Positions 15,238 through 23,953 are shown, counted from the first letter of the stretch. The stretch: DNA of 35,370 bases from Bacteroidales bacterium (GCA_012521995.1 JAAYLH010000099.1:1-35370); one strand, 5' to 3'. Notes: generated from the letters alone by a model not told the origin. A program made the numbers and translations.

Positions 15238-16470
15238 TTATATTTCCTGGTTTTTATGGTTGTCCTTGAAGGCAACGATCTTAAGGGTATCGTGGGCAAT
15301 CACCAGTTCTTCGTTGGTGGGCACCACCATCACCTTCACGGGTGAGTCATGTCGTGAGATCAGTTCGAGTTTGCCCCGGATGCCGGTATTGCGCTCAGGA
15401 TCAAACTGAACACCCAGAAACTCGAGGCCTTTGCACACGGCTTCGCGGGTTTCGGGGCCATTCTCGCCCACGCCACCTGTAAAGACGATAAGGTCGACAC
15501 CACCCATGGCAGCGGCATAGGCGCCGATGTATTTCTTGATTCGATAGTAATACATTTCAAGGGCCAGTTGCGATCGTTTGTGATCTTCATTAAAGGCTGC
15601 GTTTTCAATGTCGCGCATATCATAAGATATTCCGCTGATTCCCAGCACACCGCTCTTTTTGTTGATCAGGTTGTTAGCCTCTTCTACGTTCAGGCCTTTT
15701 TTCTTCATAATATAAAGCAGTGCCCCCAGGTCGAGGTCTCCTGAGCGGGTGCCCATCATCAGGCCTTCCACCGGGGTGAGTCCCATGGAGGTATCTACTG
15801 ACTTGCCATTCTTGATAGCAGCAATGGAGGCTCCGTTACCCAGGTGACAGGTGATGGCCCTGACGTTGTCCTGACGCATAAAAAGGGCGTCGCAGGCACG
15901 CTGGAAGACATACTTGTGGCTGGTTCCGTGGAAGCCATAGCGGCGGATCTTGTCCTCCTCATAGAGCTCGTAAGGCAGGCCATACATATAGGCGTGCTGC
16001 GGGATCGTTTGGTGGAAAGCGGTATCGAACACAGCCACCATAGGTACCTGGGGCAGGAGTTTTTTCATCGAGACAATCCCTTTGAGGTTGGCGGGGTTGT
16101 GCAGCGGCGCAAGCTCAATGACCTCTTCGATGTTTTTCATTACTTCTTCTGTGATCAGGGCGCTGGCGCTGAAATTTTCTCCCCCGTGAGCTACACGGTG
16201 TCCAACGGCAAAGATATCCTCAACAGTTTCAATCACGCCGTGATCTGGATCGAGCAGTGCTTTCAGAATCAGGTTGATTCCTACTTCATGATCGGGCACA
16301 TCCTGGATCACCATATAGGTTTCCTTGCCTTTGGGCTGATGCTTCAGCTCACTGTCTTTCAAGCCAATGCGGTCGAGTAGGCCCTTGGCAAGCAGTTCGG
16401 CATTGTTAGCCATATTGATGAACTGATACTTGATGGAGGAACTCCCGCAGTTAAGCACTAATATTTTCAT
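15238..16470 (-). CDS. ackA: acetate kinase
   Basis: 410 residues, close to the usual 400. It interconverts acetyl phosphate + ADP and acetate + ATP in the cytoplasm. The hallmarks are MKILVLNCGSSSIKYQ (first phosphate-binding motif), GHRVAHGGENF with the catalytic-site Arg/His, APLHNPANL, VAVFDTAFHQTIP, RYGFHGTSHKYV, HLGNGASIAAIKNGKSVDTSMGLTPVEGLMMGTRSGDLD, and the C-terminal VFTGGVGENG nucleotide-binding loop. It lies 60 bp downstream of pta on the same strand with no promoter motif seen between, so pta-ackA is read as one operon ending at the 15178-15220 terminator. Together they make ATP from acetyl-CoA during fermentation. Confidence 0.98.
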   Translation of the reverse strand: MKILVLNCGSSSIKYQFINMANNAELLAKGLLDRIGLKDSELKHQPKGKETYMVIQDVPDHEVGINLILKALLDPDHGVIETVEDIFAVGHRVAHGGENFSASALITEEVMKNIEEVIELAPLHNPANLKGIVSMKKLLPQVPMVAVFDTAFHQTIPQHAYMYGLPYELYEEDKIRRYGFHGTSHKYVFQRACDALFMRQDNVRAITCHLGNGASIAAIKNGKSVDTSMGLTPVEGLMMGTRSGDLDLGALLYIMKKKGLNVEEANNLINKKSGVLGISGISYDMRDIENAAFNEDHKRSQLALEMYYYRIKKYIGAYAAAMGGVDLIVFTGGVGENGPETREAVCKGLEFLGVQFDPERNTGIRGKLELISRHDSPVKVMVVPTNEELVIAHDTLKIVAFKDNHKNQEI

Positions 16471-16530
16471 TTCTTAATTGGGATTGATTGGAATGTATTG
16501 AAAAAAGATTTAGTTTTTTTTGATGGGTAA

Positions 16531-17532
16531 TTATTTTCCTGCGGCCTGATTTACGGTAATGGCAACCAGGTTCACGATATCGTCAACTGAGCAACCCCTT
16601 GAGAGGTCGTTGATGGGAGCTGCCATACCCTGGAGCACAGGCCCCACGGCTTCTGCTCCTGCCAGGCGCTGTACCAGCTTATAGGCAATGTTGCCCACCT
16701 CAAGGGTCGGGAACACCAGCACATTGGCTTTGCCTGCGATAGCACTCCCGGGGGCCTTGCTTTTTCCGATTGTTTCCACGATAGCTGCGTCGGCCTGCAG
16801 TTCGCCGTCAATCATCAGGCTGGGATCCATCTCTTTGGCCAGGCGGGTGGCTTCAATCACTTTGTCGCACATGGGGTGCTTCGCGCTGCCCTTGGTGGAG
16901 AAGCTCAGCATGGCCACGCGGGGCTCCATGCCCACAATGGCACGAGTGGTCTTGGCAGTGGTAACGGCAATTTGGGCAAGCTCTTCAGCAGTAGGATCGG
17001 GATGCACCGCACAGTCGGCAAACACGATAATGCCATTGTCGCCCCATTGCGCTTCCTTCATGATCATGATGAAGGCGCCTGAAACCACACTGATGCCGGG
17101 CAGTGTCTTCACAACCTGAAATGCGGGTCGCAATACGTTGCCCGTAGAGTTGGCTGCTCCGGCTACTTCCCCATCGGCCTCACCGTTCTTGATGAGCAGG
17201 GTAGCCAGGTAAAGGGGGTCGGCAACCAGTTCATAAGCTTGCTCACGAGTCAGGCCCTTGTTTTTGCGAATCTCAAAAAGCATATCGGTAAAATAGTCCC
17301 TGCGTTCCCAGCTGAGGGGGTCAATGATCGTGGCTTTTTCAACTGAAGCCAGGCCGTGTTGTTTGGTCATATCGAGGATCTCTTGACGATTGCCCAGCAG
17401 GATGATACGGGCGATGCCTTCCTCAAGGATGATATTGGCCGCTTTCAGGGTGCGCTCTTCGGTGCCCTCGGGCAAAACAATGATCTTGTTTTCCTTTTTG
17501 GCCTTTTGCTTAATGGATTCTAATAATTGCAT
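16531..17532 (-). CDS. pta: phosphate acetyltransferase
   Basis: 333 residues, the short single-domain form without the N-terminal regulatory domain of the E. coli enzyme. It converts acetyl-CoA + phosphate to acetyl phosphate + CoA. Family signatures include IIVLPEGTEERTLKAANIILEEG, GEADGEVAGAANSTGNVLRPAFQVVKT, FADCAVHPDPTAEELAQIA, AMLSFSTKGSA, DGELQADAAIV, and ANVLVFPTLEVGNIAYKLVQRLAGAEAVGPVLQGMAAPINDLSRG split across the C-terminus. The gene precedes ackA. It is driven by one of the best promoters in the window (17581-17611, minus strand) and is divergent from the DUF4271 gene. Confidence 0.98.
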   Translation of the reverse strand: MQLLESIKQKAKKENKIIVLPEGTEERTLKAANIILEEGIARIILLGNRQEILDMTKQHGLASVEKATIIDPLSWERRDYFTDMLFEIRKNKGLTREQAYELVADPLYLATLLIKNGEADGEVAGAANSTGNVLRPAFQVVKTLPGISVVSGAFIMIMKEAQWGDNGIIVFADCAVHPDPTAEELAQIAVTTAKTTRAIVGMEPRVAMLSFSTKGSAKHPMCDKVIEATRLAKEMDPSLMIDGELQADAAIVETIGKSKAPGSAIAGKANVLVFPTLEVGNIAYKLVQRLAGAEAVGPVLQGMAAPINDLSRGCSVDDIVNLVAITVNQAAGK

Positions 17533-17580
17533 ACGAAAGGATTCTTTAGGTGACTGATTTTGTTATCATTAAAAGACGCG

Positions 17581-17611
17581 CAAAATTAGGATTTATTTAT
17601 GCCGGGGCAAA
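17581..17611 (-). promoter_or_regulatory. pta-ackA promoter
   Basis: On the minus strand TTTG (17611-17608), exactly 19 nt and TAATTTTG (17588-17581) match the Bacteroidota -33/-7 consensus without mismatch. The pta ATG follows about 49 bp downstream. Confidence 0.8.
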
Positions 17612-17719
17612 GGAAAACTGTATTTTTTTTCACCGGTTGGAGGCCACTGAAACCCTGATTTGTTATTTTTTTCACAAGCTTGATTTTTGCTTTTGGAATC
17701 AGGGCAGGCCAAAAACCAC

Positions 17720-17727
17720 TACCTTTG
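17720..17727 (+). promoter_or_regulatory. -7 box for the DUF4271-hemD operon
   Basis: TACCTTTG fits TAnnTTTG exactly, 14 bp before the ATG at 17742, so the leader would be very short. The nearest TTTG (17692-17695) is 24 nt upstream, a little wide for a -33 element. Confidence 0.6.
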
Positions 17728-17741
17728 CAAAAAATCAGGTC

Positions 17742-18668
17742 ATGCAAGCAGACAGGACCCTCTTCAGCCGCATCATCCTCTTCCTGGCAATGCTTCCCCT
17801 TAGCCTTCCCCTGCATGCAACCCGGGATAGCATCCCCCTGATCTTCACCTTCTCTGAACCAGCCCCTGCCTTTGAGAACAGTGCCTGGCTTTCAAAAGTA
17901 AAATCAGAAACCTTCGCCGAAGACACCATACAGCTCATCAGCACCTCAGCCTATTACGGCAGCAGGCACCTGCTGCCTGCAAGGACCATTCACCCTGAGC
18001 CCCTGCCCGACACCCGCCACAACGACTGGATCCTTTGGGTAGTTATTCTGGGCCTGGGAGGTATTGCCATGGCCCACCTGTTGTTCCCCATGCGCACCAG
18101 GCAGTTCTTCAGGGCCACCCTGGGCGGACCGCATTTCAACCAGATGGAGCGTGAAGGCGGTTTCTTTGACGAGACCCCGTTCTGGCTCATGTTCGTCAAC
18201 TACCTGCTGATGCTTTCCCTGCTGATATACCTCACCCTGGAACACCTGAGGCCTACCCAATTCCCTCATAGCCCCCTCCCCGCTTTGGTGTTTCTGATTA
18301 TTCTGGGTTTGCTGATTGTGTATTATCCCCTGAAGCGAATGCTGACAAGCTTCCTTGCCTGGGTATTTCACACCCAGGCCACCAACGAAGCCTATATAAA
18401 AAACCTGTTCCTGTTCAACAACCTGGCAGGAATTCTGATCCTCCCCTTTGTGGTTTACCTGGCCTATACCCCCACCCTGACCGGACTGTATTTGGTATGG
18501 GGGATGCTCGTCCTACTGAACCTGGGCAAGATGTTGCGCGGAACCCTCATTGGGTTTCAGCAACCCGGCTTCTCGGTGTATTACTTAATTTTGTACCTTT
18601 GTGCCATCGAATTGGCCCCCTTGCTGATCCTCGCCAAGGCTGCCGCTAACGTTCTTAACGCCCTGTAA
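17742..18668 (+). CDS. DUF4271 multi-span membrane protein
   Basis: 308 residues from ATG 17742. The frame opens earlier (17550), but that part overlaps both divergent promoters. An N-terminal signal-like segment (LFSRIILFLAMLPLSLPLHA) and an extracytoplasmic linker of about 70 residues come first. About six membrane helices follow: WILWVVILGLGGIAMAHLLF, WLMFVNYLLMLSLLIYLTL, ALVFLIILGLLIVYYPL, FNNLAGILILPFVVYLAY, YLVWGMLVLLNLGKML and YLILYLCAIELAPLLILA. This matches DUF4271 (PF14093), a Bacteroidota family of unknown function that, as I recall it, commonly sits directly upstream of the hemD-like gene, as here. The first gene of a probable operon with hemD, rnpA, yidD and possibly ctpA. Confidence 0.85.
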   Translation: MQADRTLFSRIILFLAMLPLSLPLHATRDSIPLIFTFSEPAPAFENSAWLSKVKSETFAEDTIQLISTSAYYGSRHLLPARTIHPEPLPDTRHNDWILWVVILGLGGIAMAHLLFPMRTRQFFRATLGGPHFNQMEREGGFFDETPFWLMFVNYLLMLSLLIYLTLEHLRPTQFPHSPLPALVFLIILGLLIVYYPLKRMLTSFLAWVFHTQATNEAYIKNLFLFNNLAGILILPFVVYLAYTPTLTGLYLVWGMLVLLNLGKMLRGTLIGFQQPGFSVYYLILYLCAIELAPLLILAKAAANVLNAL

Positions 18669-18727
18669 TCAGGCTTTTTCTGATGGATGCTTCAATTCGT
18701 TAACCAATAAAATTAGGAGAAGGCGCT

Positions 18728-19471
18728 TTGAAAATCAAACATGTTTTAATATCCCAACCTGCACCTGAAGGGGAAAAATCGCCCTATGCTGATCTTGAAA
18801 AACAATTTAACCTCAACTTGACCTTTCGCAAACTGATCAAGGTCGAACGCATCAGCGCCAAGGAATTTCGTCAGCAGCGTGTTCATATTACTGAATTTTC
18901 CGCTCTGATTTTCACATCCAAGCACGCCGTTGACCATTTCTTTGCCCTGGCCGAGGAGATGCGCGTTCAGGTCTCCGAGCAGATGAAGTATTTCTGCACT
19001 TCTGAAGCCATTGCCCTTTACCTGCAAAAATATGTTCAGTACCGCAAGCGGAAAATTTTCTTTGGCAAGGCACAATTCAACGACCTGCTCGATATCATCC
19101 GCAAACAAAAAGACGAAAAATACCTCTTTGTTTGCGCAGAGAACCATCAAAATGACATTCCGCAAATGATGGACCAATACAAGGTGAATTATACCTTTGC
19201 CCCCATATACCGCACCGTCCCCGAAGACGTTACAGACCTTGATATCAACGCGTTCCAGATGATCATTTTCTTCAGTCCCTTTGGGGTTGCCTCCTTGAAG
19301 AAAAACTACCCTGATTATAAGCAGGGCGATGCTATTATTGGCGCATTTGGCGATGCCACCGCACAGGCTGTTGAAGACGAAGGGCTCACCCTGCACATCA
19401 AAGCCCCAAGCGAGAAATTTCCTTCCATGGCTATGGCCATGGCCGACTTCCTGCAGAAGAACAAAAAGTAG
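18728..19471 (+). CDS. hemD: uroporphyrinogen-III synthase-like (HemD) protein
   Basis: 247 residues starting at TTG 18728, preceded by AGGAGA (18716-18721), a real Shine-Dalgarno-like site that supports the non-ATG start; KIKHVLISQPAPEGEKSPYADL is the conserved family N-terminus. The two-lobed HemD fold is indicated by IFTSKHAVDHFF, MKYFCTSEAIALYLQKY, KYLFVCAENHQNDIPQMM, TFAPIYRTVPEDV, MIIFFSPFGVASLKKNYP and GAFGDATAQAVEDEGLTLHIKAPSEKFPSMAMAM. HemD closes and isomerises hydroxymethylbilane to uroporphyrinogen III in heme synthesis. No other heme genes are here, and this Bacteroidota group is divergent, so the enzymatic role is inferred from family membership. Confidence 0.8.
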   Translation: MKIKHVLISQPAPEGEKSPYADLEKQFNLNLTFRKLIKVERISAKEFRQQRVHITEFSALIFTSKHAVDHFFALAEEMRVQVSEQMKYFCTSEAIALYLQKYVQYRKRKIFFGKAQFNDLLDIIRKQKDEKYLFVCAENHQNDIPQMMDQYKVNYTFAPIYRTVPEDVTDLDINAFQMIIFFSPFGVASLKKNYPDYKQGDAIIGAFGDATAQAVEDEGLTLHIKAPSEKFPSMAMAMADFLQKNKK

Positions 19472-19533
19472 GGCAGCCGGAAGGCAGACCTGTTTTCTGT
19501 CTGGGCCCCAAACAAACCGACCACAAGGCTTGC

Positions 19534-20067
19534 ATGCAAACCTTCAGGAAAAGCGAACGCCTCTGTACCTTCCGTTTGAAAGAACTGCTTTTCAACCAGG
19601 GGCAGGGCTTTTTCGTTTACCCCTTTCGCATTGTTTACCATGGCCTGAATAACCCCAACCTGGAGCCCCTTTTTTTCAAACAGGATGGACTGGTTTATGA
19701 GGGCTTGGCCGAACACCTGCCTAAGCCTTTTGCCGATCAAAACCCCTCCTGGCCTTACCGCAAATTGCCGCCTTCAGCCCTGTTTACCCATCCGGTTAAG
19801 ATTATGGTTACTGTTTCCAAAAAGAATTACAAAAAAGCCACCGACCGCAACCTGATCAAAAGGCGAATTAAAGAAGCCTGGCGAAAAAACAAAGAGGTCT
19901 TTTACACGTTTCTTGAAGACAGGAAGATAAAGTGCCTGCTGGCCTTCGTCTACACATCAAGCGAAATACTGCCCTACAAGGAAATAGAAAGTAAAATCAT
20001 CTTAACTTTACAGAAACTTAAGGAAGAACTTGAAGCCCAAAAGCAGGCTGAGCCTTCGGGAGATTGA
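19534..20067 (+). CDS. rnpA: ribonuclease P protein component with internal insert
   Basis: 177 residues, clearly longer than the usual 110-135. The N-terminus ([35 protein letters not shown]) and the core RNA-binding stretch ([33 protein letters not shown], containing the RNR motif) are standard. Between them, at about residues 36-86, is an extra segment ([18 protein letters not shown]..., ending PPSALFTHP) absent from typical RnpA as I know it. The protein binds RNase P RNA and helps 5' maturation of tRNA precursors. The C-terminal helix ends in a Glu/Gln-rich tail. Its stop overlaps or abuts the yidD start region, so translation is probably coupled. The catalytic RNA gene (rnpB) was not seen in the window. 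Confidence 0.92.
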   Translation: MQTFRKSERLCTFRLKELLFNQGQGFFVYPFRIVYHGLNNPNLEPLFFKQDGLVYEGLAEHLPKPFADQNPSWPYRKLPPSALFTHPVKIMVTVSKKNYKKATDRNLIKRRIKEAWRKNKEVFYTFLEDRKIKCLLAFVYTSSEILPYKEIESKIILTLQKLKEELEAQKQAEPSGD

Positions 20068-20072
20068 GTAAA

Positions 20073-20312
20073 ATGGCAATACTGAGGTTTTTTAACAAAA
20101 TGCTGATGATGCTTATGGTGGGGCTGATCAAGTTTTACCAGGGAGCCATTTCACCCTATCTTCCCAACAGTTGCCGTTATTCGCCGACCTGTTCCCAGTA
20201 TGGCGTTGAAGCCATTCGCAAGCACGGCCCTTTCAAGGGCGGCTGGCTCACCCTCAAGCGGGTGGCCTCGTGCAATCCCTGGGGCGGCAGTGGTTATGAT
20301 CCTGTTCCTTAA
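20073..20312 (+). CDS. yidD: membrane protein insertion efficiency factor
   Basis: 79 residues from ATG 20073. A TTG nine bases upstream (20064), overlapping the rnpA stop, is an alternative start that adds SKM. The signature is complete: [42 protein letters not shown], then [19 protein letters not shown], with the conserved cysteines of [10 protein letters not shown]. YidD is a small amphipathic inner-membrane-associated protein that assists YidC-dependent membrane insertion, and rnpA-yidD adjacency is a widely conserved arrangement. The next gene begins 28 bp later. Confidence 0.95.
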   Translation: MAILRFFNKMLMMLMVGLIKFYQGAISPYLPNSCRYSPTCSQYGVEAIRKHGPFKGGWLTLKRVASCNPWGGSGYDPVP

Positions 20313-20340
20313 TTGTTGTTTTTTAAAAAAAATTTGTCCG

Positions 20341-22014
20341 ATGAAACTGCTGAAGAAAATCCATAAAAAGACAAGGATCCTCCTACTGGTGCTGGCCCTT
20401 TCGGGCTCTGCAGTAGCCATGACGGCTTTCAATTCACAGAACTTTGAGATAGCAAAGAACCTGGATATTTTCGCCAGCCTCTTTCGCGAAATCGTGGTGA
20501 ATTATGTAGATGACGTAAACCCTTCAGAACTGGTCAAAACCGGCATCGACGAGATGCTGTATTCTCTTGACCCCTACACCAACTTCATCCCCGAATCACA
20601 GATAGAGGATATGCGCTTTATGACCACGGGGCAATACGGGGGTATTGGCGCGCTGATCACCACGCGCGACGATTATACAATCATCACCGAGCCTTACGAA
20701 GGCTTTCCTGCCCATAAGGCAGGCCTCTTGCCCGGCGACCGCATCCTGGAGATCAGCGGGCAGTCTGTTCTGGGCAAATCGTCGGAGGACGTCCGCGAGC
20801 TGCTTAAAGGGCAGCCGGGAACCACCCTTACCCTGCTCATTGAGCGTGAGGGAGAGCCCCGGCCCTTGCTGCGTGACGTTACCCGCGAAGTGGTCAAGAT
20901 CAGCAACATCCCCTATTACGGGATGCTTGATGAAAAAACCGGCTACATCAAGCTGACGGGCTTCACCCAAAATGCAGGCCGTGAAGTCAGGGATGCCTTC
21001 AACGAATTAAGGCAAAAACACAGGGTGGAAAGCATCATCCTCGATCTGCGCGGCAATGGGGGCGGACTGCTCAATGAGGCCGTGAACATCACCAACCTGT
21101 TTGTGGAAAAGGATGAGCTGGTGGTAAGCACCCGCGGCAAGATCGCCGAGCGCAACACCAACCACAACACCCTCAACAACCCCATTGACACCGAGATTCC
21201 CTTGGTGGTCCTTGTTAACCGTGGATCCGCCTCGGCATCCGAGATTGTAGCAGGGGCTATTCAGGACTTCGACCGCGGGGTCATTCTTGGACAGCGCACC
21301 TTTGGAAAAGGCCTGGTACAGAATGTCGTCCCCCTGAGCTACAACACCCAACTCAAGGTCACCGTGGCCAAGTATTATATCCCCAGCGGACGCTGCATCC
21401 AGGCCATCGACTACGCCCAGCGCAACGAAGATGGCAGTGTGGCGATGATTCCCGATTCACTGAAAAAAGCCTTCACCACCCGCAACGGCCGCGTGGTTTA
21501 TGATGGCGGAGGCATTGAACCCGATGTGCCCGTTGACCCCCAAATCCTGAGTAACATTTCCTTTACGCTGGCTAACCGCTTTCTGATCTTCGATTATGCA
21601 AACCATTTTTTCCGCACCCACCAAAGCATCCCCCCTGCCGCCGAGTTCGAGATCACCGATGCCGTTTACAGTGACTTCGTAAACTTCCTTTCGGATAAGG
21701 ACTACGATTACGTAACCCGCAGCGAAAACCTCATGGAAGAGCTCAGGGAAGCCTCGGCCAACGAGAAGTATTTCAGTGCCATTGAGTCAGAATACGAGGC
21801 CCTGAAGCAGAAAATGATCCACAACAAGGAAGAGGACCTGCTCACCTTCAGGGACGAAATCTCGATGTTGCTCAAGGAAGAGATCGTTTCGCGCTACTAT
21901 TACCAGAAGGGTCGTGTACTGGCATCCCTATCCATGGACCCCGATATTGACCGAGCCCTTGAGATCCTCTCCAACGGCAACGGCTACCGCAGGATTCTGG
22001 CAGGGCAACAGTAA
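20341..22014 (+). CDS. S41-family C-terminal processing protease
   Basis: 557 residues from ATG 20341. The frame is open earlier but that portion overlaps yidD in another frame. The signal anchor is about residues 8-28 (KKTRILLLVLALSGSAVAM). The N-terminal helical region carries EMLYSLDPYTNFIPESQ. The PDZ domain (about 95-180) has GQYGGIGALI, EGFPAHKAGLLPGDRILEISGQSV and VRELLKGQPGTTLTLLIERE. The catalytic domain has GYIKLTGF, IILDLRGNGGG, NRGSASASEIVAGA with nucleophile Ser298, and GQRTFGKGLVQ with Lys323; the 25-residue spacing equals that of E. coli Prc. It is a periplasmic Ser-Lys protease of the CtpA/Prc group. A C-terminal extension of about 150 residues follows the core. Likely co-transcribed with hemD-rnpA-yidD. 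Confidence 0.93.
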   Translation: MKLLKKIHKKTRILLLVLALSGSAVAMTAFNSQNFEIAKNLDIFASLFREIVVNYVDDVNPSELVKTGIDEMLYSLDPYTNFIPESQIEDMRFMTTGQYGGIGALITTRDDYTIITEPYEGFPAHKAGLLPGDRILEISGQSVLGKSSEDVRELLKGQPGTTLTLLIEREGEPRPLLRDVTREVVKISNIPYYGMLDEKTGYIKLTGFTQNAGREVRDAFNELRQKHRVESIILDLRGNGGGLLNEAVNITNLFVEKDELVVSTRGKIAERNTNHNTLNNPIDTEIPLVVLVNRGSASASEIVAGAIQDFDRGVILGQRTFGKGLVQNVVPLSYNTQLKVTVAKYYIPSGRCIQAIDYAQRNEDGSVAMIPDSLKKAFTTRNGRVVYDGGGIEPDVPVDPQILSNISFTLANRFLIFDYANHFFRTHQSIPPAAEFEITDAVYSDFVNFLSDKDYDYVTRSENLMEELREASANEKYFSAIESEYEALKQKMIHNKEEDLLTFRDEISMLLKEEIVSRYYYQKGRVLASLSMDPDIDRALEILSNGNGYRRILAGQQ

Positions 22015-22042
22015 AATTCATTTTTTCTTCATCTTAGGATCA

Positions 22043-22050
22043 TAGCTTTG
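22043..22050 (+). promoter_or_regulatory. -7 box upstream of the two-component locus
   Basis: TAGCTTTG fits TAnnTTTG, 25 bp before ATG 22075 and 28 bp after the protease stop. No TTG is seen at the -33 position. It would start a transcript reading through to the histidine kinase. Confidence 0.5.
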
Positions 22051-22074
22051 CATGAAAGAAAACTAAAAATCATT

Positions 22075-22392
22075 ATGAGAACACTGCTTACCATAGCGTT
22101 GATCTGGATGCTTGGGGCTGTGGCTCAGCCCTTATATGCCCAGAATCCTGAGGAAAAGACCCCTGAAAAAGAGGTTGTTAAGGAGCAGCCGCCTCAGACA
22201 CCCCCTGCCGTCCCCGAGAAGAAGGAAGGACAGGAGGAAGTAAAACAGGTGGCGCCCAACAAGCCCGAAGGGGAAGGAAACCGCCAGCGTATACAACAAG
22301 CAAGAGGAGCACGCCCCGAGATCATTCGCCCGGGAGGACGTCCTGCAGGCGCAGGCAGGCCTAAGGGGGCACGCCGCCCAGGAAGAAGATAA
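22075..22392 (+). CDS. small secreted Pro/Glu/Lys-rich then Arg/Gly-rich protein
   Basis: 105 residues from ATG 22075; a TTG at 22048 also opens the frame but overlaps the -7 box. The signal peptide MRTLLTIALIWMLGAVAQPLYAQ is clear. The mature part is low complexity in two blocks: residues 24-70 with PEEKTPEKEVVKEQPPQTPP and similar alternating acidic, basic and proline residues, then a strongly basic tail (RQRIQQARGARPEIIRPGG, ending ARRPGRR). It is expected to be disordered in the periplasm or outside the cell and could bind lipopolysaccharide, peptidoglycan or nucleic acid by charge (inference). It is the first gene of a probable operon with a barrel and a two-component system, and it resembles in style the Gln/Arg-rich protein at 25425. 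Confidence 0.6.
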   Translation: MRTLLTIALIWMLGAVAQPLYAQNPEEKTPEKEVVKEQPPQTPPAVPEKKEGQEEVKQVAPNKPEGEGNRQRIQQARGARPEIIRPGGRPAGAGRPKGARRPGRR

Positions 22393-22416
22393 CCATTTTT
22401 CAGCCCTGCACCTCCC

Positions 22417-23271
22417 ATGAAAACCCTGCTGATCAACAGCCTGATAGCCCTGTTTCTTCTGGGGACCCTGACCGGCTTCAGCCAATCGGAACCCCGCCCC
22501 GACAGCCTGGACTCAAAGACAAAAGACCATCAGTTTTTTACAGGGGCAGGTTATGGCAGCGACCTGATCTATTACGGAACCAGCGTCTCAGGAAATCAAC
22601 CCTTTTTCTCGGCCGAAATGCTCTATGCCTGGGACAAAGGCATATGGGCCAGCGCCGGCCTTTTTCACCTTACGGAAAAAGACCCCTTCTTCTCCTTCGT
22701 TGACCTTTCGGCTGGATACTCCTACGTGTTCAACAAGGTCTTTGACGCCGGCCTCAGCTTATCACAATACCACGGAGGAGAAAGCATCGACACCACCTTT
22801 TTTTCCGATTACACCTTCCTGGGCGCCAACCTGGGAATTGACTGGCTGATCCTGTATACAACCATTATGCCCGGCTGGATGCTGGCAGAAGAAAACAGCT
22901 TTTACCTCCTTGTCGACAATACCCACTTCTTTAAAACCCCTGCCCTGGGGAAAAAAGGAAGCTATTTCACCTTCAATCCGGGAGTCTCCCTCCTGTTTGG
23001 CAATTATGCCTGGTTAAGGCATTTTCGCGGGCAGGGCAATGGCGGACAGGGACCCGGATATGGGGGAAACAACGAAGGTTTTTCCACTCCCCTGGTCGAG
23101 GAAGATTTCAGGCTCCTGGATATGCAACTCAGCCTCCCTGTGGAGTATTTCTTCGGCCGACTGAGCGTGGAATTTGAACCCGCTTATTTTATTAACTTTA
23201 TCAGTGACCAAAACGGGGATAAGGAAGGCCGTTTTTTCTTTACCCTGGGCTTGTATTACAAGATCAACTGA
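22417..23271 (+). CDS. outer-membrane beta-barrel protein, unknown function
   Basis: 284 residues. A signal peptide (MKTLLINSLIALFLLGTL..., ending FSQ), an acidic leader, then barrel strands with aromatic ends: FFTGAGYGSDLIYYGTSVS, FFSAEMLYAWDKGIWASAGLF, FSFVDLSAGYSYVF, VFDAGLSLSQYHG, TFLGANLGIDWLILYTTI, YFTFNPGVSLLFGNYAW. A Gly-rich loop (GQGNGGQGPGYGGNNEG) and the terminal strand GRFFFTLGLYYKIN follow. Its stop is separated from the regulator ATG by a single base, so translation is coupled and the barrel belongs to the two-component operon. It could be the sensed or regulated surface component, but no substrate can be named. Confidence 0.65.
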   Translation: MKTLLINSLIALFLLGTLTGFSQSEPRPDSLDSKTKDHQFFTGAGYGSDLIYYGTSVSGNQPFFSAEMLYAWDKGIWASAGLFHLTEKDPFFSFVDLSAGYSYVFNKVFDAGLSLSQYHGGESIDTTFFSDYTFLGANLGIDWLILYTTIMPGWMLAEENSFYLLVDNTHFFKTPALGKKGSYFTFNPGVSLLFGNYAWLRHFRGQGNGGQGPGYGGNNEGFSTPLVEEDFRLLDMQLSLPVEYFFGRLSVEFEPAYFINFISDQNGDKEGRFFFTLGLYYKIN

Positions 23272-23272
23272 A

Positions 23273-23950
23273 ATGAATGTATTGATCGTTGAGGATGAAA
23301 AGAGCCTGGCACAGGAAATCGCCGATTTCCTTACCAAAGAGCATTACCTGGTGGAGATTTCAAGCACAGGGATGGATGCCTCCGAAAAAATTGCCGTAAA
23401 CCTTTACGATTTCATCCTGCTCGACTTGGGCCTCCCCGACTACAATGGCCTTGACCTGCTGCGTGAGGCAAAAAACAGCAACCACGAGGCCGCCTTTATC
23501 ATCATTACCGCACGCGGTGAAGTAGACGACCGCGTGAAAGGCCTCGACCTGGGCGCCGACGACTACCTGGCAAAGCCCTTCTCGCTGGTGGAGCTGAATG
23601 CCCGCATGACAGCCATCGCACGTCGCAAGTTCGGCCTGAAAACCAACCACATCAACTTTGGCGCCTTCACCCTCGACCCGCTTTCGCGCAAAGTCACCTG
23701 CGGGGAGCTTGAAGTGGACATCACCCGAAAACAATTCGACCTGCTGCATTACCTCCTGCTCAACAAAAACAGGGCACTCACCCGCATGCAGCTCTACGAG
23801 CACATCTGGGGCAACCTGCTGGGCGATGAATACGACAGCAATTTCATTGACGTTCACATTAAAAACCTACGAAAAAAACTGGCCGAATACGCCCCCGTCG
23901 ACTGGCTCGAAACAGTCCGCGGCGTGGGATACCGTGCAAATATCAACTGA
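23273..23950 (+). CDS. OmpR/PhoB-family response regulator
   Basis: 225 residues from ATG 23273 (the frame is open to 23174, inside the upstream gene). The receiver domain, residues 1-115, has acidic pocket VEDE, phosphoacceptor Asp51 (FILLDLGLPD), the Thr of IIITARGE and Lys101 (LAKPFS). The winged-helix DNA-binding domain, residues 125-225, has INFGAFTLDPLSRKV, ITRKQFDLLHYLLLNKNRALTR, FIDVHIKNLRKKL and the wing signature ETVRGVGYRAN. It is a transcription factor switched by phosphorylation from the kinase encoded 3 bp downstream. Candidate targets are the genes on either side; a palindromic element at 25331-25360 is one possible binding site. Confidence 0.95.
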   Translation: MNVLIVEDEKSLAQEIADFLTKEHYLVEISSTGMDASEKIAVNLYDFILLDLGLPDYNGLDLLREAKNSNHEAAFIIITARGEVDDRVKGLDLGADDYLAKPFSLVELNARMTAIARRKFGLKTNHINFGAFTLDPLSRKVTCGELEVDITRKQFDLLHYLLLNKNRALTRMQLYEHIWGNLLGDEYDSNFIDVHIKNLRKKLAEYAPVDWLETVRGVGYRANIN

Positions 23951-23953
23951 TCC

